Positions 1 to 11,200 of a stretch of 64,000 bases of DNA are shown here, one piece after another. The DNA comes from Siderastrea siderea (Eukaryota > Cnidaria > Anthozoa > Scleractinia > Rhizangiidae), in assembly GCA_964030785.1 (NCBI GenBank), contig OZ034977.1:27307652-27371651 (forward strand), in the 5' to 3' direction. Below the pieces are notes generated by a model. That model had not been told where the DNA came from and did no database searches. It saw only the letters and a list, made by a program, of their open reading frames with translations. Both the position numbers and the translations under genes were made by a program. Position 1 is the first letter of the stretch. Each line of letters starts with the position of its first letter.

Positions 1-12
1 GTTTTTTTCATT

Positions 13-171
13 CGTTCATTCGTTAATTCGTTCATTCGTTCATTCGTTCGTTCGTTCGTTCGTTCACTCATTTATTCATTCATTCACTCACTCACTCACT
101 CACTCACTCACTCACTCACTCACTCACTCACTCACTCACCCACCCACCCACCCATCCATCCATCCATCCAC
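13..171. repeat. Compound tetranucleotide microsatellite
   Basis: Three blocks run into each other: TTCG/TTCATTCG units (about 13-64), CACT units (about 80-138) and CACC/CATC units (about 139-171). The gradual change of motif suggests one array that diverged by point mutation and slippage. It lies downstream of, or within an intron of, the minus-strand adhesion gene. Confidence 0.9.
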
Positions 172-499
172 TACAGGAGCAGTACTTCGATGAAGATTTA
201 CACCAAAATACAATCCATTTTTCCTATGCCTCGAATTTGTCATCTTTTTATACTATTGCTATGTAAATTTTGTAACTTATCCATTTATTTGAACTTCGCC
301 GTTGCTCCTCGGAGATTGTTGTTATGTCTATATCAGCATGTTTCTATTAAGTCGTTATGTTGCCTAGTTTACACTGGTAACTTAAAACACGGACATTCAT
401 ATTTTTTAGTTTGTGTTACCATATCGTGTCGTTATAGGGCGCATTCCGTTTGTGAAGTGTGAACCAGAATTGAGTGTCAAAAGTTTTTTTTTTACTCAC

Positions 500-745
500 A
501 CAGGACATCAAGAGTAGCACTGGCATTGACTGTTACGTTAAGACCATTCTCCGCTGTACACCAGTATTTTCCTGAATGATTTCTCAGCGTTTCAAGGGTC
601 AGTGTGTCCCCTTTAACCACAGTCTTTCCATCTTTGCTCCAGGTTATCTTGGGAGTTGGGTTGCCAGTGGCATTGCAGTGCAGTTCCACTGTAGTTCCCT
701 CTATGATGGTCTGATCTCCTGGCTTGACTGATAATTCTGGTGGAA
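500..745 (-). CDS. Ig domain 6 exon, L1CAM-like gene (last exon seen)
   Basis: A phase 1-1 exon encodes residues about 523-604. It starts PPELSVKPGDQTI, reads ELHCNATGNPTPKITWSKDG and ends with SGKYWCTAENG then LDVL. The donor on the minus strand is GTGAGT (499-494), so the gene continues to the left. Two to three N-x-S/T sequons are present. The microsatellite at 1-180 would fall in the next intron. Confidence 0.87.
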
Positions 746-3700
746 CTGATAACAGATTCCAAGTTAGTACAAAGTGGATAAATCAATCATTTGACATGAA
801 AGTAATATGTAGCTTAAGTTTGAAAACAGTGCCCAGTTTCACGAAGTTCTCCTAAGAAATAATGATTCGGTACTGTATATCAGCAATCGGGTATTGGACG
901 GACGTCAGGTTAGGAGGGCTTCGTGAATCTGGCCCTTGAAACATTAAGTTTTTCATAAATCCCAATTGATGATTAGCTGATCAGTCGGCTATAGATGTAG
1001 CTTAACCTACCGGGGCTACCATGTAACAAAACAAATTGCTCAGGGAATAAGACTTGAACATGGGATTGAAGATTACATGCCCAACCACTATGATCACGCT
1101 GCCTCGAAAATCCTTCAATTATATAAGGTAGTGAACTTAGTGTTAACGCATCTAAATCGTGCAACTGTGTTGAGAAAACTTTGGAAATACCTCTGTTTTG
1201 TTTGTTATCGACAAGAAATTAGAAATCAGGAACGCACGTAATCAGGCAATAGTTTTTAAAGCTTCGCTGGCTGTTTTAATTATCATTTAAAAAATAATAG
1301 ACAATTTGAAATTCAAAAATTAATGAAAATTAAAGAAAAAGTTAAGACTGATTGCAGTTCTCCCCTGGGCCCAAACAAGTATAAAACAAAGCGGATGCTT
1401 ACCAAGAACATCTAGAACAGCGCTAACAGAAGCTTCGCCCTTCAGGTTCATCGCCGTGCAAGTGTAGGCTACGGCGTCGTGGTCTTTATCCACTTCCTTT
1501 ATCACCAAAGTGCCATCCTTCTCGAGCCTATAGCGGCTGCTCTCGTTATACGTTAACATTTCGCCCTCTCTGAACCACTGGAATGTGGGGCGAGGTGCCG
1601 CGGTGGTCGGTTGGCATGGTAACCTGGCCTCTTTCTCATTCAGCAGGTGAAACGGACCGAATTGCGCATTGTCAAATGATGGCTTCCAAGCTGGTGGGAA
1701 AGTAAATCATAGTATGAGAAAACTGATCGATAACATTAAGTTGCCTAGCCCTTTGAGTACGGATTTTAAGTAGCCAAGAAGTATATCCAGAAACCAAGGC
1801 AAACTGCGCCAAAATTAGAACTAATGAAAATGAGACTGGAGTAAAATATTGACTGGCTATTCATTGAAATGAGATCAAATTACCATAAGCAGCAATTTTC
1901 TTAGCAAATTTTTCGAGACACAAGGAAAAACAACTTGAACCAATTTTTTCCAGGTTGCAATCCCTTTCTACTGAAAATAGCTGACATATCCACTTTAAGG
2001 GAGTTGAAAAAGCTTCTCTTAAAAGAAGTAGGATATCCTGACGCAATACTGTCTCGAATGTGATTCTGGTATCTTTGCAAAAAAGCCATTAAGTTAAACA
2101 AAACTGAAGAAATCCAATAGTTAGAAGTCAAAAGAGTTACCCAAGACATTGAGCGAAGTAGACGATATGATCATTCCATGTACATTTGCCGCCTCGCACT
2201 GATAAATTCCTGCGTCATCAAGAGTCACTTCAGCTAGGTGTAGATTGCCGCCATCCAAAATGTGATGCCTAGAGCATTGACAAAAATTCAAACTTTAAAG
2301 CTTTGTTGTTCTCGTGAACGTCTGTTATAAATAGCCTGCAGGGCCCGGTTGTAATACCCAGGATTAGCGTCGATTTTGCAATTTAGTCTTCTAGCCATGC
2401 AATAGATTCCTGTGAAACTTTTATGCCCTACCTTTTTAATTTGATTGCGTTCAAACGACCACGTAAAATTAGCTGTGAAACTCTTTACAACAAGAGATAC
2501 TGGGAACTTGGTTAGCTTTTGATGTCTGGTTAGCGTTAACCGGCTTTCGAACAACTGAACTCTGGTGTACATTATGGGCAAGGACTCAAACTTGGAGACG
2601 ATGGAGGTTTCTAGTTATGAACTATGCGCCATGGCCAATGAAATCTTCTTTTCACATGATCTCAATTTTCCTTTTACATGAAAACACTTACTTTGATGGC
2701 TGAAGCTCTTCTCCATCTTTGTACCATGTGATAGCTGGTGCAGGGTCTGCTGTCACGTGACATTCCAAGGTGCTATTGGTTTCGATGACAACGCTGATAT
2801 TTTTGGGCGGAGGACTTGGAGTCCATTTTGGTGGAACTGAGGGAGAAATTACACGACCACAGATACCGTTAAAACGTGAAAAGATATATTTCTATTTGTA
2901 AGGCACGCGAGGCAATTTAGCCACGTTTGTTCATTAATAAGAGGTTAATAGCATATCTAAAGGGATGTACATTATTATTACGTTATTATTATTAATTATT
3001 AAGTGATATTAAGGCTGCGACTGAACTGCAGTTCGCGTAATCGAGGCGGAAATCTTCTCTGCTCTACCCACCTTCACGAGTCGAGACTCGCCTCCATTCA
3101 AGTGTTCATTGGGGAATCATTGAAAATTGCTATAAAAATATAAACTTCGAAATAACTGCTCAAACTTGGGCTCAAATGAGAAGCCAACAGATCGAAATTA
3201 ATAAGAAAATGCGAATTAATACGAGTACAAATTAAACAGACTTTGAGAACCTTCTCGTTCAGTTACCCTTGTTATTTCATACATTTACTCCGTGAGCGTA
3301 GTGTAAAGTGCAGCACTTTATCCTGCGCATACTCAATAACTTGCATAACAAATGCCGCAATCAATCACACTTTTCAAGATTTATTTAGTTACCTACACGA
3401 CTAAGAAAAGTAAAAATCGTTCATTACCTTCCACTGTCAGTGCAGTGCTGAAGGAGAGCGGGCTTCCTTCATTCAAATCATTCTCAGCTTCACAGGTGTA
3501 CGTTCCCTCGTGTTCTTCCTTGTTAATGTTCATTATAAATAGAAGTCTACCATAGAATGATCGGGAAATCTTGAAAGAGTTTTGGCTGTGTTCAATTTTG
3601 TCTCCATCCTTTTTCCATGTGATTTTTGGAGATGGTCTATCAAAAAGGAAACGTCAAACTTTAGCACAGTCATCGCCTTATGATGTAAGGTGGCTTTTGA

Positions 3701-6700
3701 CGTTGGTCCCTTTGAATGAAATACGTCCTAAGTACCTGGCTGGACATTTGTATTTATGGATCCGATAAATAATTAAATATATAGACATACCTTCCAGTTG
3801 CAAGGCAATACAAAGTCTTATTTCTTCCTTGCACAGCAATTTCTTGTTTATGTGGCGTCAAAGACCAGGCAGGGAGAGTAGAGTTCTCAGAATCTATGAA
3901 AATAAAAAGTTAGTTAAAGACACTGACGCTAGGGCGGTGGGTTAATGAATGCAACATGCCTTTAAGGTAACCGCATCTCACCAAACCTTCCTGCTACTGA
4001 GCAGGAGCAATACGATCCATAAAAGTATAAAGTTTACAAACTCTTGCAAAATCATAGAGGCTAGAGAAAAATGCGCAGCCTTGGAACGTTATGAAAAGCA
4101 GTAGCAACAGTTTTCCATTTGTTATATTTTTGCTGCGTCTTGATGACATTCTCGTGTTAAGGCTAGTAATAAGCAACGTTTAAATGAAAGCAACGTTTTC
4201 CTTGATAGTACCTGTTTGGTTTTTGTCAATCTTCTCCAACTTCAATGTCCCAGACCGCTGAAATGAATTAGCGCCCGAGATGATGCATCGTATGCCTTTG
4301 TAAGACTCTATATCATCGATATCCTGCTGCGTCAAATACGTTATAAACAAAGTGCCATTGCTGGAGATTGATCTGCGATCGTTTCTGGCAAATGTGTAAT
4401 GTCCGGTGCCATCTGCGTTCCCCCAACTGAACACCACACCATAACTGTGCTTTCGAGGCGGACAGTCAAAGGTGAAGGGGTCACCAAGATTGACCTTCAT
4501 TACAACGTCAGTTGGGTTAATAAAGGCACCAACAACTGACAAGAAATGATAAAAGGATTGTTACATGAATTTCTGATCCAGATCTTTTATTTGGATGACA
4601 GCGTAGGCACTTTCATTACAGGCACAAAGCTAGAGCCAACTTGTACAGCATTACAAAAACAGAACCACAGAAAGTTCTTCAGCTTAGTATTTTTTTTTTT
4701 AATTTGAATAGTCAAACTTTAGACTTCCAATTGAAAAGTGAGAAGCACCTTTTCCGCGCAACATAACAACAGTACTTCAGGATATTTTGGTTCAATCGCT
4801 TTCATGTGATCGGTCTCACTTGTGCATTTACTAGTAAGAGCGACTTTTAGTAAAAATCAACCAAAATTTCAATTAAGCGGCAGTAGTTGAAAAAGCAATT
4901 TCGTTCGTATTTTGCATATAATTAGGTATTAGTAAAGCTAGAAACCTGATGTGGTTCGTTTTCGCCAGAAGCGCTTCATTTTCGAAAAAAACGAGGAAAT
5001 CGATTCTCGGGTTCGGGGGGGTCAAAATAACAGGAAATTAATCTTGAAAATCAGTACTATAAACTTGCATCGCGCTGGTAATCTAAAGCGCAGAGAGGAA
5101 GATAGGCACTTTCTAACGGCAGAACAAGTCTTTTTCATTAACTAGACAGTTGTGAAACAGCAGTAGGGAAATCTACTGAACACAAACAATTCCAAACTAA
5201 AAGGCAGGTTTTGATGATCACGTAGAAACTGATTTGGAACCTAACTTCTGTGAGATAATTTAACATGTGTCATAATTCTAAATGGTCTCAATCCTCATTC
5301 AATAGACAGCACAAACATTGAAATAAACAATACCATAAAACTGGCTTGGGTTATCCCTGCTACTTTGTTTGGGACCAGTTCGAACTCCGCAAAGTTTTAA
5401 CAAATGGCGCTTAGTGAAGTTGAATTCTGCCGTACACAAAAACACGGGAAATTTTGCTTCTTTAACCAAACGGGCTCGCTCTGACTACTTCATTCTTGTT
5501 AATTTCCAGCGTTAACATTCTTTTGCGTGCAAAAAGATGAAGAAAAAGCCCTAAATGGGCGATTTTCACGTTTCTAAACTTCTGTTGTTTCGTGTGCAAA
5601 TGCTTCTCTGCACATTTGTTTGCATTGCGTTACCAAATACCGTGACTAAATTGTTTAACCAAATTTGGATATATGGTGTCACAGATGTAGCATATTAGGT
5701 GTCACGTTTTGTCGTGGTTTGCACAGAGAACTCACAACGATATCACCAGTATCGTTCAATTTTTTCCTTCCCCTTTACCTTTTTTGAGATCAACCGAACA
5801 TTCTAATTTGAAGCCTTCATCAAGCACCAAGCAACGACGAAGAAAAGAGAGATTGTGTAGCTTAACACGAAAATTTGGGTGTATTTCGGGATTTCGGGAT
5901 GCGGCAAAGTTGAACCTCATTAAGCCCCATTTGTTAAACTCGCTGTCTTCCAAGTTTTCCCAAAGACAGCAGCATGGATAACCCAAGCCAGTTTCAAGGT
6001 ATAGTTTAGTTCAATGTTTCTACTGTCTATTGAATGAGGATTGAGATCATGTGGGGTTATGGCACATGTTAAATTATTTCACAGAAGTTAGGTTCGAAAT
6101 CAGTTTCGACGTAAACATCAGAACCTGCCTTTTAGTTTGGAATTGTTTGTGCTCATTAAATGTCGCTACTGCTGTTTTGTAACTGTCTAGTTAATGAAAG
6201 AGACTTGTTCTGTTAATAAGAAGTGTCTATCTTTTTTTCCACGCTTTAGTTTACCAGCGCGATGCAAGTTTATAGTACTGATTTTCAAGATTAATTTCCT
6301 GTGATTTTGACCTCCTTGAACCCAAGAATCGATTTCCTCCTTTTTTTTTTCCAAATTTAAGCGCTTCTGGGGAAAACGAACCACATCAGGTTTCTAGTTT
6401 TACCAATACCCAATTATGTGCAAATATGAAGGAAATCGATTTTTCATCTTCTGCCGGCGAATGCTCGATGTTTACCGAAAGTCGCTCTTAAAAATACTGA
6501 CAGATTAAAAAGGTAAAAATCATGTAGTGTTTAGTATATGTCTCGAGCGTGAGCCAAAGAAAAAAAACTGATTTTTTGGTGGGAATCGAACCCATTTCTT
6601 TCCGTGCGACGATCGAGCCACTGAGTGAAAGTCCCCTTGTACAGCATAATTAACAGTGGTAGAGAAAATAACGTCTCCATGATCACAAAAAGTTACAATC

Positions 6701-7544
6701 GCATGCATTGTACGATACACATACCTGTGACTGCAACTTTAAGCTTTCTGCTGAAAGCCACAGCGCCGGTTTTCTCATCCTTCACAAAGCACTGATAAGT
6801 ACCACTATTAGCAGCCCTTAAATGTCTTCCTATCAAGGTCCCATCTTCAGTAATTGTGTAGGGTCCTTGGGGGTAGGGGGTGATCTCTGTGTCATTATGT
6901 TTCCAGCTCCATTTCAAGTTGGCGCCAGTTGCCTTACATGGAAGCCTAAAGCCTTCATCAGCATTGAATTTTACGTCCTCTGGATTAACCAAGTCCTTTG
7001 TTAGGAAATATGTTATCACGGGAGGGCTGTTCTGACCTGTAAAAAAGGAAAAAAATATGATATCAAACACCGCCCAACCTCAAACAAAGAAAGCCATAAA
7101 AATGAAACGCAGGCACGATGACGACCCTATATTTCAACGGCTGATACTTCACTGCCAGAGCTCAATAGGTCTAGGAACTTCACACATTTACGAAACATTG
7201 AGCAAACTTTCCAACTTTTTTAAACTTTTGAGTCTGTGGATTAATTCCTCAAGTATGATCAGTCACATGAGAGCTATAATTAGACAGCACTTCGGTCGTA
7301 CTGTTTTAGTTATGCAGTGCGTGCTTGTTAATCCTAAAGCGTGACTTGTTTCAAATGAAAGTTTTCGAGTAAAGATTTAGTGTGGTACTGATAGTTAAAT
7401 TTTCACTCTATTGCGAAAGAAAATTTGCATGGGTCAATTTTTAATACGGAAGGGTTTAAATTACATAATTGCATGGAACAACTTACCTGCAACTACAGCT
7501 ATTAGGGTCAATACCCAAGCTAAGATATAAAGTACCCTCCACAT
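500..7544 (-). CDS. L1CAM: L1CAM/neuroglian-family cell adhesion protein, 5' half (signal peptide + six Ig domains), 3' end outside window
   Basis: Predicted type I surface adhesion receptor. Coding exons in transcription order: 7544-7487, 7036-6725, 4535-4212, 3893-3791, 3636-3428, 2836-2692, 2268-2141, 1690-1403 and 745-500 (1813 nt, about 604 codons). All have GT-AG borders and the reading phase is kept at every junction. A signal peptide (residues 1 to about 19) is followed by six Ig domains, each with a Cys pair and a central Trp. Family-level signs are the PPVIT start of Ig1, the PPKWT start of Ig4 and the YQCEAANVHG end of Ig4, all typical of the L1 group. L1 proteins have six Ig plus FN3 repeats, a membrane segment and an ankyrin-binding tail, so the missing half should lie left of base 1. 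Contactins also have six Ig domains, but they are GPI-anchored and match Ig1/Ig4 less well. The orthologue name is inferred. Confidence 0.85.
1403..1690 (-). CDS. Ig domain 5 exon, L1CAM-like gene
   Basis: A phase 1-1 exon of 288 nt encodes residues about 427-522. ARLPCQPT, FQWFREG, DGTLVIKEVDKDH and AYTCTAMNLKG form a complete I-set Ig fold. It ends LDVL before donor GTAAGC. A potential N-glycosylation sequon (NES) lies in the middle. Confidence 0.87.
2141..2836 (-). CDS. Ig domain 4, two exons (2836-2692 and 2268-2141), L1CAM-like gene
   Basis: The first exon starts PPKWTPSPPP and reads through TLECHVT and ITWYKDGEEL. The second reads HHILDGGNLHLAEV and then DAGIYQCEAANVHG. The intron is phase 2 with donor GTAAGT. 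The PP-WT start and the YQCEA-NVHG end are the clearest L1/contactin signatures in the window. Like Ig3, this domain is split in its middle, whereas Ig1, Ig2, Ig5 and Ig6 are single exons. Confidence 0.86.
3428..3893 (-). CDS. Ig domain 3, two exons (3893-3791 and 3636-3428), L1CAM-like gene
   Basis: Ig3 is split by a phase-2 intron between its first Cys (TLYCLATG) and its Trp (PSPKITWKKDG). The second exon carries TYTCEAEND and ends at LTVE before donor GTAATG. Joining the two exons restores one arginine codon, which supports the splice. The first Ig strand holds a PAWSLTP segment. Confidence 0.85.
4212..4535 (-). CDS. Ig domain 2 exon, L1CAM-like gene
   Basis: A phase 1-1 exon encodes residues about 124-231. 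The segment DPFTFDCPP, then FSWGNADG, then NGTLFITYL...IRCIISG gives the Cys-Trp-Cys pattern. The Pro-rich stretch after the first Cys and the NGTL-F strand are typical of L1-family Ig2. The acceptor pyrimidine tract is good; the donor is GTACTA. Confidence 0.87.
4829..6493. repeat. Long inverted repeat inside Ig1-Ig2 intron
   Basis: Arms of roughly 600-650 bp (about 4829-5480 and 5850-6493) are reverse complements at what looks like around 80% identity, separated by a few hundred bases. Easy anchors are the shared stretch AGAAACCTGATGTGGTTCG at about 4941 (plus) and about 6397 (minus), and GGCTTGGGTTATCC at about 5343 (plus) and 5983 (minus). Both arms carry short shadow ORFs that translate to the same MVRF...QKR peptide; these are not genes. 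It could be a fold-back transposon or an inverted duplication. No clean TSD is visible. Confidence 0.8.
6577..6636 (-). mobile_element. tRNA-like SINE head remnant
   Basis: On the minus strand, GGGTTCGATTCCC matches the polymerase III B box and a degenerate A box (AGTGGCTCGATC) lies upstream at the normal distance. No full cloverleaf with a paired acceptor stem forms, so it is read as a SINE fragment and not a tRNA gene. Confidence 0.5.
6725..7036 (-). CDS. Ig domain 1 exon, L1CAM-like gene
   Basis: A single phase 1-1 exon encodes residues about 20-123. It begins NSPPVIT and carries the Ig cysteines in RLPCKATG and YQCFVKD, with WSW between them. The donor is GTATGT on the minus strand. The PPVIT start is the usual opening of L1-family Ig1. 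Confidence 0.88.
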
Positions 7545-7562
7545 TCTGTAGAGGCACGTTCT
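7487..7562 (-). CDS. Exon with start codon and signal peptide of L1CAM-like gene
   Basis: The ATG is at 7544-7542. The exon encodes about 19 residues that begin MWRVLYIL and continue as a hydrophobic run to VVA, then a donor GTAAGT (7486-7481). The next exon starts GQNSPPVIT, so signal cleavage is probably near the junction. A plausible acceptor at 7564-7563 leaves 18 nt of 5'UTR here, which means at least one noncoding exon lies upstream. One candidate ends at a GTAAGT donor at 8222-8217 on the minus strand, but its 5' limit cannot be seen. Confidence 0.8.
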
Positions 7563-8290
7563 CTGTGAATAAAAGACAATACAAAGTCAGCTAATTTTAT
7601 CAAGCTGGCGAGAAGAATGGGGCGAGGAAAAGTGAGCCTGCCGAAAGCCATTGAATTTTGAATTCTTCGCCTTCGTCCACGAACGCAGCATTCTGATGGG
7701 TTTGAAATGACACGCGATGACAGACTTCATTATTGTGACAAATAACAAGCAAGGTGGTGTTATTGTTTGTCGCCTTTCTCTGTTTTTTAGACGGCGAGCA
7801 GTCTCTTTCTTCTAATTTTAACGAGAAGGAAAATAGGACGACTGCTCGCAGTGTATCTGTTTTTCAATCGATTCAATTTCTTAATGTGACTCGGCTGGTT
7901 GCGTCTGGTTAGCGATTGCGGTTTTGTGTCATTTTTGTTTTGGAATATCAGCCACGTTTGTTTCGGTTATTGCAGCCTGGTTTTAGTGCGTGGTAGTTTT
8001 CAGGCCTCTCTTCTTGGGATGCACGTTTCTAAAGACAATTGTAAAAATCTTTACTGCCTCCCTGTTTTCTACTACCCACAAATACTACAACGTAGTGTCG
8101 AAACAAACGGCCAACTTTTTGTTGGTAAGTTGGCATCTGCTTAAATGTAAAAATTTTTAAGGACGTTAACTTATAATGACTTTTCTGAACAAGAAAATGC
8201 TGTAACTTTGGAAATAACTTACAATATCTCCTTTAGATGCTGCTATCTCTCAGTGTTAATTCGAAGGCAACGAAGACGACGAAATGACAG
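7563..8290 (-). other. First intron and possible noncoding first exon of L1CAM-like gene
   Basis: No coding exon is seen. A minus-strand GTAAGT at 8222-8217 could be the donor of a noncoding first exon that starts somewhere between 8223 and about 8300. No TATA box or other promoter element is convincing. Confidence 0.25.
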
Positions 8291-11200
8291 GAAATCAGTA
8301 AGACACAACTTTCAATTTCAGCTTTTCTTATTGTCCACGTGACAAAGATGCTTAAAAATTGGCAGTGGAAAGAAGATTAAACTGATCGTGCGTTAAAATG
8401 GCTACAAAAACGGGAAGCTAGCTAAGAAGATAGATCAACTGGAGGATAAAATAATTGCAATTATGAATAGGTTTTTGAGGACTCTACAACCACAACTGGT
8501 CTTTTAGGACACCCAAATATTTTTAATATCACTCTTAACACCTCCGGTTAAGTTTGCATTTCCGGTGACAAAAACCGGAAGTTTTCTCCTGCAGTGTGTT
8601 GCTCTATATTATTAGCTCACGCAATGACAAAAATAAATCAGCAGCAAATGATTTGGTCACGCAAGGCGAATGTGATGTTTGCCGCAGCAAGAGAGGGCGT
8701 CATTCTAAAACACGTCATGTGCAAGAATGAAGTCAAAAATTTACTCAAATGTTAACGTCTTTCGTCGAATGTGCATAGGGCAAATATAGAAAGACATGTC
8801 AACTTGTTTTATAAGCTAGCACAGTTTAAAAAGGGCCAAGAAGCCGCCCAGAAATAGCATGTCACGAGGTTAAAAAGAGTGCTTTTGCTTGAATTGCAAT
8901 ACAATAATGGTAAATTCTAATCTACGGAAAAGCACTTCAAACTTAGCTAGCGTGCCAAGTCCCTAAGCATTTCGCTTTTCGGCTCTCACAAAGTTAAGCA
9001 CACAAAAAGGTTAAATAGACTACTTTGAACAAACTTAATCCGTTGCGTGCTTTTGTCCTCGTGCGTACTATTACATGTGCATTTATGAACCCATTCTAAG
9101 TTGCGTGCTTGCCTGCTAAAAGATCATACTTTGTAATTTTGGTTATTATGAAGTGTTATTTTTGGACACGCTATAAAAGAGGAATGACACGCGTCTTTGT
9201 AAACATGTTAAAAAACACTTTGTCGAGGGGCGACGCCTTTAATTTCCGACGGTTACTATAAGTACACTACTATTGAGTTTATCTATATATACATCATTAA
9301 TCCTTTACTTAAACTCCGCTTGAATTTCAGACAACTCCTGTCTTTGTATTTATAACAGACAAATGAAATGTCCCACTAGATTACTGTCAAATTTAAAAAA
9401 AAGTTCGTGCTTACTCTAGTAAACACAAAAACCATATTTTTCCTTGTATTTTAATGTCGTACTATAACGGCAGACTTAGCACCTTCTCTTCGCCAATCCC
9501 CCACCTACTCCCTACCCCCTACCCCCCCCCCCCCGGCTGCCAGTCCGCTATCTTATGTTGGCCGGTGAATTTCTCCGCACAGTCACACCTTCGGCATGAA
9601 TGCAAACCTTACTCGCTAGATGTAAAATTAATACCGGTTAATCCAGAGAAATATTGCTAAATTCGGCAGCTGGTAGAGATGAAAAACACCAGGGCTTTGA
9701 ACTTTGTTTTCCACTTTGATCACGGGTCCTCACCGGTTCTGGCGGGAGACTTTGGGAGGGAGACTTACGACACTCGATTACAAAATAAGGAGAAAATAAA
9801 ATGGTTTTAAGAACAATCCGCAAAGAAAACCGTTACATGATTTCAGTGCGTAAGAGAACGCAGTTTGACTCGTTGTGAGATCATCAATTTGTTGAGGCTA
9901 CGTCCAGCGAAGACGCTAAAATAACACGCGATAAACCTCATACAAACGAGGGAGTATTCGAACCATCAGATCACAAATCTCCGGTAACCAATAACAACAC
10001 AGCTCGTCCGTGCATGTGCAAACATACGTCTGCAGCGATATGAAATTTTCATACCTTGTTTTTCGTGGTTCTTACTTCTCAGCCTAGTTGATCCCGGTCA
10101 GAGTATCGTCCCTTGTAGGAAATCGAATCGAGGACCGAAAAAAGTAAAAAAGAGGTGTATAAAATTTGTCTGGCGAGTTATATACCTACGGTGGTAACCT
10201 GGGGTGTTAATCGGCTCTCATCGACTCAGATAGCGCTAATAAGACTCCAAGACAGCCACGCACGAAAAGTATGTCTTTATTTTTATTTTTATTACAAAAT
10301 AATGCAATTTAACACGCGATTTATAAACACGCGAAGTCTTCTTACAAAATCATATGCACATCTTCGCACGCCATTTTTTAAATACTATTTTTCTCTGTGT
10401 CGCTTTATAATTCTTCAACTGTAATTTAAAGAGATTTTGAATTTTAACATTGCACTGGCCCTCAGGTCATTTCAGCCTGAAAGTTCTAGCTGCAATCAGT
10501 ATCACGTATCTAAAGTTACACTACTGTTTACACTTAAATAGTGTATTTTACAAACTCTTGACTTTTTTTTGGCTAAAACTACTGTTTCAACGTAAATGCG
10601 GTCCAGACTACCGATGTGCGCGTACTTTGCTATACCTCCATCTTTGGCTGCAAGAAGGTAAGCACAGCTAGTTGGCCCAAAAATTAGCTTTTGTATGCGT
10701 CTTTAATACTGAAGTACATTTCGACTTACTTTTTTTTCACACTCTAAGTGATTACCTGACTACATGTTCATGCATGTACTGCATGTATCTACACAACCCA
10801 TAAGTTACACCTTTTACTCCTGGAATCACACATCGAGTAAGAAAAGACCGTTCTAACTTTGAAGCCTATAATGCGGACCGACTAAAGCCACTGAGCAGTT
10901 CTATCATATGGTATTGTGTATTATGCTTTCCAATGTTTGATTCTGTTGATGAAATCCTCACGCGCGAACCAATGAAATGCTAGCTCTTCTGCAGAACCTT
11001 TTTTTGTTGTGCTATGAGTTGTCCAATATTTCAGATGCCAAAAATTAGCCACGTTTGCAAGTATCTGGGAGAAAGAGGATAGAACTTGCTTTTTGTTGTC
11101 TCCAGCATAAATAACAACCTAGTTTCCCTACTGATATGTACCGACTTACTAGTCTTGGGTGGGTACAGGTCAGAATGACCTTTTCATAGTTCATAATATG

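Noticed and set aside
1..171. CRISPR-like or telomeric array at the left edge
   Set aside because: Tetranucleotide units with no spacers and no TTAGGG motif; a plain microsatellite.
4951..6384. Matching MVRF...QKR ORFs on opposite strands
   Set aside because: They are the two arms of an inverted repeat inside an intron, not conserved proteins.
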